From: UBA6059 sp040219045
GTDB taxonomy: Bacteria; Bacteroidota; Bacteroidia; Cytophagales; Cyclobacteriaceae
Assembly: GCA_965229505.1 (NCBI GenBank)
Contig: OZ245881.1
Location: 992,001-1,056,000 of the forward strand
Direction of reading: 5' to 3'
Length of the DNA: 64,000 nt
Both the position numbers and the translations under genes were made by a program. Below are positions 1-6,533 of this stretch, one piece after another. The notes below the pieces were generated by a model. The model made no database searches. It was not told where the DNA came from and saw only the letters and a list, made by a program, of their open reading frames with translations. Position 1 is the stretch's first letter. Every line of letters starts with the position of its first letter.

Positions 1-809
1 TGGCGGGCCTTATCTATTACTTTTAACAACCGAAAAGTCTGTAAGTCCCAGACTTTAATGGTCTTATCCATACTACAAGTTACAAAATGTTTGCCACTAG
101 GGCTAAAATCAATATGATTAATGGCGTACATATGAGCAACGATAGATTCCTGCTGTTGGTACTTCATAGTATCCCATACCTTCAAATTTGCATCACGCCC
201 TGCCGTCATCAAATGTTGGTAGTCGTGCGTGTACCTGACAGTAAAAACCGAGTTCTTGTGCCCACTGATTTCATGTTTTACCGATAGGTCCTTCAAGTCC
301 AAAATTCGGACGAAGTGATCACTAAACCCAATCGCCAACTCCATGTCCACTGGATTCACCGATAGGGCCCTCGCGCTCTTATCACTTAGCCCTAACCGAT
401 TGACGATAGTCGGGGATTGAGAAATATCGATCACAATGAGTTCACCCTCTCCTGTACTTACAAAGCACAGGTCCTCGAATATCTGGATATCGAAAATCGC
501 GGCAGACGTAAGCTTTAGCGAGTATCGCTCGGTCTTTGTTTCCAGATCGATAAGGTGAATGCCGTCATAGTTGTGTCCCACTATCAGTTGATTACGCATT
601 TTATCCAGCCCTACCGCGTAAACACTGTTAGGAACCTTAGCGACCAGCTGTCCATTTTCCGGGTCAGCGAGATCCCAGGCTACCACCATTCCATCACCTG
701 CCCCACTATAGCATATTTGGCTATCTTTGGAGCCAGCCAGCGTATAGATACAGTCCTTGTGTCCTGTAAGTGTTGATTCCTTGTTGACGCTGACAGTGGT
801 TCTTTTCAT
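1..809 (-). CDS. WD40 repeat protein, 3' end outside window
   Basis: The reverse strand reads open from an ATG at 807-809 to the window edge (about 269 residues), so the C-terminus is missing. The translation begins MKRTTVSVNKESTLTGHKD and shows beta-propeller blades: GHKDCIYTLAG near the start, GHKNSVFTVRYTHD, then LKVWDTMKY, and DKTIKVWDLQTF at the edge. GH and WD dipeptides at blade ends define the WD40 family. Such proteins are scaffolds for protein-protein contacts; no catalytic domain is visible and no partner can be named. No signal peptide is seen, so it is probably cytoplasmic. It is divergent from the phosphopantetheinyl transferase gene, with 59 bp between them. The WD40 call is firm; the role is unknown. 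Confidence 0.85.
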   Translation of the reverse strand, partial: MKRTTVSVNKESTLTGHKDCIYTLAGSKDSQICYSGAGDGMVVAWDLADPENGQLVAKVPNSVYAVGLDKMRNQLIVGHNYDGIHLIDLETKTERYSLKLTSAAIFDIQIFEDLCFVSTGEGELIVIDISQSPTIVNRLGLSDKSARALSVNPVDMELAIGFSDHFVRILDLKDLSVKHEISGHKNSVFTVRYTHDYQHLMTAGRDANLKVWDTMKYQQQESIVAHMYAINHIDFSPSGKHFVTCSMDKTIKVWDLQTFRLLKVIDKAR

Positions 810-825
810 AAGCGATCTGTTAGCA

Positions 826-833
826 CAAAAGTA
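826..833 (-). promoter_or_regulatory. Candidate -7 element for the WD40 gene
   Basis: The minus strand reads TACTTTTG, matching the Bacteroidota -7 consensus TAnnTTTG, 17 bp upstream of the WD40 start codon. No good TTTG -33 box lies at the usual 19-21 bp spacing (the nearest is TTTA at 24 bp), so this is only a candidate. Confidence 0.4.
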
Positions 834-868
834 AGGGCTTAGCGCCGATTATTTGATTAAATAGCATA

Positions 869-1498
869 ATGCCTCTGGCTCTCTATCGAAATATAACTGA
901 CCATTCCTCATTTGCCATATGGCAAATCACTGAGGATAAGGACGCCTTGCTTGAGCGCCTACCGGAAAATGAGCGGAAAGGTGGCCTTGCAAAACACGAC
1001 AAAGGCCAATCAGAGTATGCAGCCTCCCGGTTGTTAACGAGTATTCTGTGCCAGAGACATGGGCTTGACTATCGTGGGATAAAAAAAGATGACTGTGATA
1101 AACCTCACCTTATTGGGGAGATGGCTCATATTTCTATTTCACACAGTCACCCTTATGCTGCGGCTATGATCCATATGAAAGAGTCTTGTGGCATAGATAT
1201 TGAAAGACCTCAGGAGAAAATTCATCGCATTGCCCACAAATTCATCAATGCAGATGAGCAAAGCTGGGTTGGTGAAAAATCGAAAAACCTGACTTTAGTA
1301 TGGTCCGCTAAAGAAACGCTGTATAAAATCCATGGTCGCAAAAAGCTTGCTTTTAAAGAAGACATGATGGTTTTACCAAGCCGTAACAAGGCTGGCGAGT
1401 CATTGGTTGGTACTGTAAACTCGGAAAACTCCGAAAAAAAGTATAATTTAGGTATTGAAAGAATCGAAGATTTTATAATAACTTTTTTAGAATCATGA
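869..1498 (+). CDS. 4'-phosphopantetheinyl transferase (Sfp/AcpT superfamily)
   Basis: 209 residues. This enzyme transfers the phosphopantetheine arm of CoA to a serine of acyl, peptidyl or aryl carrier proteins, making them active. The family signatures are visible: ISISHSH around 88-94, the magnesium-binding GIDIE at 108-112, and WSAKETLYK at 145-153, whose Glu is the third metal/catalytic residue. The length fits a single-domain Sfp-like enzyme. The stop overlaps the start of the following thioredoxin-like gene by 4 bp (ATGA), so the two are probably translated together. No carrier protein or polyketide/peptide synthase is in the window, so the natural partner (AcpP or a secondary-metabolism carrier) cannot be told. 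Confidence 0.9.
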   Translation: MPLALYRNITDHSSFAIWQITEDKDALLERLPENERKGGLAKHDKGQSEYAASRLLTSILCQRHGLDYRGIKKDDCDKPHLIGEMAHISISHSHPYAAAMIHMKESCGIDIERPQEKIHRIAHKFINADEQSWVGEKSKNLTLVWSAKETLYKIHGRKKLAFKEDMMVLPSRNKAGESLVGTVNSENSEKKYNLGIERIEDFIITFLES

Positions 1499-2082
1499 GT
1501 AATCGATTAGCTGTTATATTGATTGTATTAGTATTCCCCCTTTCGGCGGTAGCTCAAAAAAGTATCACTGATTTTAGTTTGAAGAATGTAACTAATGATC
1601 AAACGATAAGCTTGAGTTCAATGAAAGATAAGAAAGCTGTAGTAGTCGTCTTTACCAGCAACTACTGCCCCTATGCCAAGCTCTATGAGGATCGGCTCAT
1701 CGGATTATACTCCGCTTACGAGGACCAGAATTTGGGCTTTGTGTTGATCAATCCTAACCACCCGGAAACAAGCCCCGAAGATGCGGAGGCAATGATGATC
1801 AAACGGGCAAAAGAGAAGAGCTATCCTTTTGCCTACCTATCGGATAAAGACCAGGCCGTGGCGAAGCTTTTCGATGCTCGTAAAACGCCCGAAGCTTTTG
1901 TGCTACGCCCCAATGCAACCGGGTTCCATGTGCTTTATCAAGGAGCAATTGATGACAATCCACAATCATCGGGCGAGGTGCGCAACTATCATCTAAAAGA
2001 TGCATTGGATCTGGCGATAGCGGGGAAAAAACCGGCTGAAAGTTATCAGCGTCCCACAGGATGCATGATTAGGGGTAACTAA
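1495..2082 (+). CDS. Secreted thioredoxin-fold (AhpC/TSA-like) protein
   Basis: 195 residues. Residues 1-20 form a signal peptide ending AVA before QKS, so the protein should be periplasmic or exported. The thioredoxin fold is shown by VVVVFTSNYCPYAK (about 49-62), a following helix, and the cis-proline loop KTPEAF at about 130-135. The active site has one cysteine (Cys58 in NYCPYA), not the CxxC of classical thioredoxin; a second cysteine lies near the C-terminus in PTGCMIRGN (Cys191). A two-cysteine peroxiredoxin-like or thiol-sensing role is possible, but the reaction is not established from sequence. It overlaps the upstream phosphopantetheinyl transferase gene by 4 bp and is convergent with the SirB1-like gene, with 2 bp between stops. 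Confidence 0.75.
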   Translation: MSNRLAVILIVLVFPLSAVAQKSITDFSLKNVTNDQTISLSSMKDKKAVVVVFTSNYCPYAKLYEDRLIGLYSAYEDQNLGFVLINPNHPETSPEDAEAMMIKRAKEKSYPFAYLSDKDQAVAKLFDARKTPEAFVLRPNATGFHVLYQGAIDDNPQSSGEVRNYHLKDALDLAIAGKKPAESYQRPTGCMIRGN

Positions 2083-2084
2083 CG

Positions 2085-2918
2085 CTACTCTTCTATTTGC
2101 TTTAACAATGTTTTCACCTCGTCTGCTTTGGTGTACTCACCGATTTTCTCAAATGCTACAATGAGGTTTCGAAAGGCGCGCTGTATGATTTCCACATTGC
2201 CGCATGGCTCGTAAAATAAATCCTGCGGCACCAGATTGAGATTATTGATATAGTGGTCAATATCGTCGCGAGAAAAAATCAGTCCCTTGTTGAATGCGTT
2301 GATGTAGAACTGGAGTTTCTCCGTCTTATAGGTGAGTATAAAAAGGTTTGGCAGATTGACCCCATAAATAGGCAGTTTCAGCTTTTGTGCTACCATCATA
2401 TAGATCACGCAAAGCGTAATCGGATTCCCTCTTTTGGACTCCATCACGATGTTGATCATGCTATTCGATGGAGAATGAAAGTTTTTTGTGTTTGCTCTGA
2501 ACTTGAGCTTATTGTAAATGACGCTATTGAGAACCTTCACCTGATCAAAAGGGTCCAGATCATTCTTGAACTCCAGCCAGGTATCATAATACAACTGCTC
2601 AAAGTCCTTAATTAGATTTTCAAAGCTGATGTCCGGATATTGATAGCTGGCCACCAGCCACATCCCCTTGAGTAAGTTGTCGGACTCAGCGGCCTTCCAG
2701 ATCATCAACTGTTCCTGCAGATTCTCAAACTGTAGCTGGTGGATGAGGTCTTCAATCTTTTTCTGAATAACCGGGTTGAAGGTTTTCTCCCACTCTTTCT
2801 CCAGAAAAGGAATAATCTCACTTCCCAAAGAGACAATCTTGCCCTCCACGTGTGAGCTCACTTCGGTATCCTCATCTTCCAGCAGAGAGACTAGCGCTTT
2901 GAGTTCGCCTTCATTCAT
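2085..2918 (-). CDS. SirB1-like transglutaminase-fold protein with helical N-terminus
   Basis: 277 residues, no signal peptide. The N-terminal ~80 residues are helical and HEAT-like (MNEGELKALVSLLEDEDTEV). The central part matches the SirB1/transglutaminase-like family: the block GNPITLCVIYMMVAQKLKLP followed by IYGVNLPNLFILTYK is its most conserved segment. In this family the catalytic triad of true transglutaminases is often degenerate; a Cys is present in TLCVIYM. Function in Bacteroidota is unknown, and a scaffold or cryptic protease-fold role is possible. It lies downstream of the carboxylase beta subunit gene (38 bp away, same strand), which may share its transcript. Confidence 0.7.
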   Translation of the reverse strand: MNEGELKALVSLLEDEDTEVSSHVEGKIVSLGSEIIPFLEKEWEKTFNPVIQKKIEDLIHQLQFENLQEQLMIWKAAESDNLLKGMWLVASYQYPDISFENLIKDFEQLYYDTWLEFKNDLDPFDQVKVLNSVIYNKLKFRANTKNFHSPSNSMINIVMESKRGNPITLCVIYMMVAQKLKLPIYGVNLPNLFILTYKTEKLQFYINAFNKGLIFSRDDIDHYINNLNLVPQDLFYEPCGNVEIIQRAFRNLIVAFEKIGEYTKADEVKTLLKQIEE

Positions 2919-2956
2919 AGATTAAATCTATAGAACCTATTGATTAATCCCATTAA

Positions 2957-4588
2957 TCAGGTCTGAATAACGCCTACGTTGAACTTTTCTGTGATAGGTG
3001 CTTGATTAGCCGCCTCAATACCCATAGAGATCGCATTGCGTGTTTCCACAGGATCAATGATGCCATCTACCCACAATCGAGCCGCAGCGTAATACGGGCT
3101 TAGTTCCTTGTTATACTTATCAGTAATCTCCTTTAGCAGTTCGGCTTCTGCTTCCGGAGTGATTTCTTCTCCTTTCGCCTTGAGTGTAGATACCTTGATC
3201 TGCAGCAACGTCTTAGCGGCTGATGCCCCACTCATCACGGCAATTTGGGCGGTAGGCCATGCAAAAATGAGTCGTGGATCGTAAGCTTTTCCGCACATCG
3301 CATAGTTACCCGCACCATAAGAGTTGCCGAGTACAATCGAAAACTTAGGTACCACGGAATTGGCCATTGCGTTGACCATCTTAGCTCCGTCTTTGATGAT
3401 ACCACCATGCTCGGATCGACTACCCACCATAAAGCCACTTACATCATGCAGGAACACCAGAGGAATTTTGCGTTGATTGCAATTCATAATGAAACGCGCA
3501 GCTTTATCTGCTGAGTCGGAATAGATCACTCCACCCATTTGCATCTCCCCTTTTTTATTCTTGACCATCTTACGCTGATTGGCCACAATACCCACTGCCC
3601 AGCCATCTATCCGTGCATGACCGCAAAGCAGCGTCATACCATAGCTCTTCTTATACTCATCGAAAGAGGATTCATCTACCATCCGCTCTATCACCTCTCT
3701 CATGTCAAACGGCTTGACTCTATCTACAGGATAGCGCCCGTAGAGTTCTTTGGGATCTTTTGCAGGTACTTTGGGCTCGGCCCTATCAAAACCGGCCTGC
3801 TCCGGAGCTCCGATCTTATCAAAAATTTTCTTAATAGCATCCAGGCACTCTTCATCAGAGTCGTATTTGTTATCGGTTACTCCGCTGATCTCACAGTGGG
3901 TTGTAGCACCTCCTAATGTCTCATTATCGACGGTCTCGCCCACTGCAGCTTTGACAAGGTAGCTGCCGGCGAGGAAGATGCTCCCCGTCTTATCGACAAT
4001 CATGGCCTCATCAGACATGATCGGTAAGTAGGCACCACCGGCTACACAGCTGCCCATGATGGCAGCCACTTGTACTATGCCCATGGCGGACATTTTAGCA
4101 TTGTTTCTAAACTGTCTACCGAAATGCTCCTTATCAGGAAAAATTTCGTTTTGCATGGGCAAGAATACACCCGCACTATCCACAAGGTAAATGATGGGGA
4201 GCCTATTCTCGATAGAAATCTCCTGGGCACGTAAGTTCTTCTTAGCAGTAATAGGAAACCAAGCTCCCGCCTTAACCGTAGCGTCGTTAGCCACTATCAC
4301 ACACTGTCGACCTTGCACATAGCCGATTCCTGTCACTACCCCGCCACTTGGACAACCTCCAACATCATCGTACATCTCATCACCTGCGAAGGCCCCTATT
4401 TCAAGAAATTTAGAATCCTTGTCTCGTAGGTAATCGATTCGCTCGCGAGCGGTCAGTTTGCCCTTTTTATGATGACTCGCTATTTTCTTCTCTCCTCCTC
4501 CTAACTTGATTTGTTCCAGTCGCTTGTTGAGTTTGAAGAGTAGCTGTTTGTATTGATCTTCGTTTTTGTTGAATTCAATATCCATCAT
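2957..4588 (-). CDS. Acyl-CoA carboxylase carboxyltransferase (beta) subunit, methylcrotonyl-CoA carboxylase-like
   Basis: About 543 residues. The beta subunit of a biotin-dependent acyl-CoA carboxylase moves the carboxyl group from biotin to an acyl-CoA. Two crotonase-fold halves are visible: the N-half with KGKLTARERIDYL and YLVDSAGVFLPMQNEIFPD, and the C-half with PLVFLHDVSGFMVG and GNSYGAGNYAMCGKAYDPR. The motif with LPMQ...FPDKEHFGRQF followed by MGSCVAGGAYLP is typical of the methylcrotonyl-CoA carboxylase branch (leucine breakdown) rather than the propionyl branch, which is represented by the gene at 37837-39387. The first in-frame codon of the open frame is TTG at 4589-4591; I prefer ATG at 4586-4588. 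No biotin-carboxylase subunit is nearby, so substrate assignment rests on family similarity. Confidence 0.85.
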   Translation of the reverse strand: MMDIEFNKNEDQYKQLLFKLNKRLEQIKLGGGEKKIASHHKKGKLTARERIDYLRDKDSKFLEIGAFAGDEMYDDVGGCPSGGVVTGIGYVQGRQCVIVANDATVKAGAWFPITAKKNLRAQEISIENRLPIIYLVDSAGVFLPMQNEIFPDKEHFGRQFRNNAKMSAMGIVQVAAIMGSCVAGGAYLPIMSDEAMIVDKTGSIFLAGSYLVKAAVGETVDNETLGGATTHCEISGVTDNKYDSDEECLDAIKKIFDKIGAPEQAGFDRAEPKVPAKDPKELYGRYPVDRVKPFDMREVIERMVDESSFDEYKKSYGMTLLCGHARIDGWAVGIVANQRKMVKNKKGEMQMGGVIYSDSADKAARFIMNCNQRKIPLVFLHDVSGFMVGSRSEHGGIIKDGAKMVNAMANSVVPKFSIVLGNSYGAGNYAMCGKAYDPRLIFAWPTAQIAVMSGASAAKTLLQIKVSTLKAKGEEITPEAEAELLKEITDKYNKELSPYYAAARLWVDGIIDPVETRNAISMGIEAANQAPITEKFNVGVIQT

Positions 4589-4710
4589 CAATTGGGTATA
4601 AGGTTACACTTAGTTGCTTTACAACCAATATAATAGGACAAGCCAAGGCTCATACTATGAAGAGGTGTAAATAGTCAAGCTAATTTACCTGAAACCTATA
4701 AAAGGCGTGC

Positions 4711-5649
4711 TTAGTTTTTGGAAAGGTCTTTTTGAACTTTCTTATGGCTTTTGCCCAGTGGTGCCATAAAATGTTTGGGGTATTGATTGAAATGAACCAA
4801 CAAACTATCTAAATCAATCATCGCTTGATTTAGATTATTGTACAGTTCATCGTCTGTCATTATTTTACCAACGGTACCTTCTCCATTATTGATCGACTCG
4901 ACCGTCTCATTCATAGTGGCTAATAGTACGCTTACCTCCTTTAATGTTTGTTCAAGCTCGAGGGCGTTAATCTTATCGAGCGTCTCTCCACTCTTGTTAA
5001 TAATCGGATCCAGCGAGGCGATCCTCTCTTTCACCTCCACCATGGTTAGACTGAACTCAGCAATCGCCAAAGTGATAGAAGCCTTATTTTGAGCAATCAG
5101 CTCATTCACACCACCTAGCGTACCGTTAAGCTCATCCAGCGTAGTATTGATCTTCTCGCCACTTCCCTGAAGGCCAAGCAATATTTCATTGATCCGTCTG
5201 ATGGTAATGCTCAAATTGTCAGTAATCGGTTGAGCACTTGCCAGCAATTCCGATAGGCCCTTATCTACTACCGAAATGAGCGTGTCTCCATCATCCAAAG
5301 GCGTTGTTATTTCATTGATGTCCAGGATAATCGCTTTACTACCGAGAAAGTCACTGTTGGCAAGTGTGGCTGTAGTTGAGTCCCCTAGTAGAAGTGATTC
5401 ATCTACATCCATCTCTACCAATATCTTGTACTCCTTCTCCTGCAAGATGGATATTTTACTCACCCTGCCTACTGAATACCCATTGACAATGACGGGGTTA
5501 GATGCAATTAGGCCGTCCACATTATCATATAGCGCATAGTACTTCTTGACTGGGGAGAAAAAGTCTATCCCCTTCAAAAAGTTAAAGCCCAAATAAAGTA
5601 TGATACCGGCAACAATGGCTATCAAGCCAACTTTAAATTCTTTTGACAC
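4711..5649 (-). CDS. MlaD/MCE-domain lipid-transport protein
   Basis: 312 residues starting at GTG (5647-5649), 13 bp after the amidase stop, so probably cotranscribed with it. The start is fixed by the N-terminal membrane anchor (about 6-24, VGLIAIVAGIILYLGF). An MCE domain follows (about 36-115: YYALYDNVDGLIASNPVIVNG and KISILQEKEYKILVEMDV), then a long helical region with heptad-like repeats and a short C-terminal tail rich in Lys. MCE proteins bind lipids in the periplasm and form the substrate-binding part of Mla-type phospholipid transport between membranes. The matching permease (MlaE) and ATPase (MlaF) are not in the window. Its neighbours, an amidase and LptD, are envelope genes, which fits. 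Confidence 0.85.
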   Translation of the reverse strand: MSKEFKVGLIAIVAGIILYLGFNFLKGIDFFSPVKKYYALYDNVDGLIASNPVIVNGYSVGRVSKISILQEKEYKILVEMDVDESLLLGDSTTATLANSDFLGSKAIILDINEITTPLDDGDTLISVVDKGLSELLASAQPITDNLSITIRRINEILLGLQGSGEKINTTLDELNGTLGGVNELIAQNKASITLAIAEFSLTMVEVKERIASLDPIINKSGETLDKINALELEQTLKEVSVLLATMNETVESINNGEGTVGKIMTDDELYNNLNQAMIDLDSLLVHFNQYPKHFMAPLGKSHKKVQKDLSKN

Positions 5650-5662
5650 TATACGGTTAGTT

Positions 5663-6448
5663 CTAGTTCATTGACTCGATTTCTTTCTTGTAGTCCCGAA
5701 AGGCTCGAAAGATACCTGAAGCAATATACGTTTGTTGTAGATCATCGTTGAGGTCAACTTCCTCTTTTGGGTTACTTAGAAAACCTACCTCCACCAAGAC
5801 GCTGGGCATAGAAGTCCTCCAAAGCACCAAAAAGGGACCTTGCTTGACTCCACGACTCTTACGACCGACACGCTTGGCAAACTGAGTCTCTATGTTGCTG
5901 GCTAAACTCAAGCTATTGTTGAGAAAAGAATTTTGATACAGGTTGAATAGTATGTACGACTCAGGTGAATTCGGGTCAAAGCCTTCGTAGTTCTCCTCGT
6001 AGTTCTCTTCAAGTTCAATAACCGAATTCTCTCGCATGGCCACCTCTAGGCTCTTTTGGGTCTTATTGAGGCCCATCACATAAGACTCTGTGCCATGAAC
6101 CGCTTCACTGTAAGGGGCGGAGTTGCAATGCACTGATAAAAATATATCCGCGCCGTTTTTGTTGGCTATGTCTGCACGTTCATTGAGTGATGGAAAGCTG
6201 TCCTTGTCTCTGGTGTAGATGACCTCTACGTCGGGCATATACTTTTTGATAATCTCGCCTAACTCAAGGGCTATGTCAAGCGCAACATCTTTTTCATAAC
6301 TGAAGTCACCATAAGTACCCGAATCTTTACCTCCATGGCCAGCGTCTATTACGACCTTTTTGATACGGTAATCTTTGACTCCTATAGTACTAAAAGAGCC
6401 CAGCAACAACGCTATTGAAAAACATGATCCGATTACAATATTTTTCAT
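5663..6448 (-). CDS. N-acetylmuramoyl-L-alanine amidase (Amidase_3, AmiC family)
   Basis: 261 residues. Zinc enzyme that cuts the amide bond between muramic acid and the stem peptide of peptidoglycan, used in daughter-cell separation and wall turnover. A signal peptide covers about residues 1-23. The Amidase_3 ligands are all visible: His38 in IDAGHGGKDSG, Glu52 in SYEKDVAL, His107 in SVHCNSAP, and the catalytic Glu220 in VLVEVGFLSNP. There is no LysM, SPOR or AMIN domain, so this is a short single-domain form. It is divergent from lptD (85 bp between starts) and followed by the MCE gene on the same strand, forming an envelope gene cluster. Confidence 0.93.
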   Translation of the reverse strand: MKNIVIGSCFSIALLLGSFSTIGVKDYRIKKVVIDAGHGGKDSGTYGDFSYEKDVALDIALELGEIIKKYMPDVEVIYTRDKDSFPSLNERADIANKNGADIFLSVHCNSAPYSEAVHGTESYVMGLNKTQKSLEVAMRENSVIELEENYEENYEGFDPNSPESYILFNLYQNSFLNNSLSLASNIETQFAKRVGRKSRGVKQGPFLVLWRTSMPSVLVEVGFLSNPKEEVDLNDDLQQTYIASGIFRAFRDYKKEIESMN

Positions 6449-6533
6449 TTTTTATCGGTTCTTAACTGGAAATGAGGATAACTTTACGCAAAAGTGTGAA
6501 TTTTTCCAAGAAACAGAAAATTGAGTCGACATT

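Noticed and set aside
87..776. Plus-strand open frames across the first 800 bp
   Set aside because: They are antisense to the minus-strand WD40 gene, whose translation gives clear GH/WD blades.
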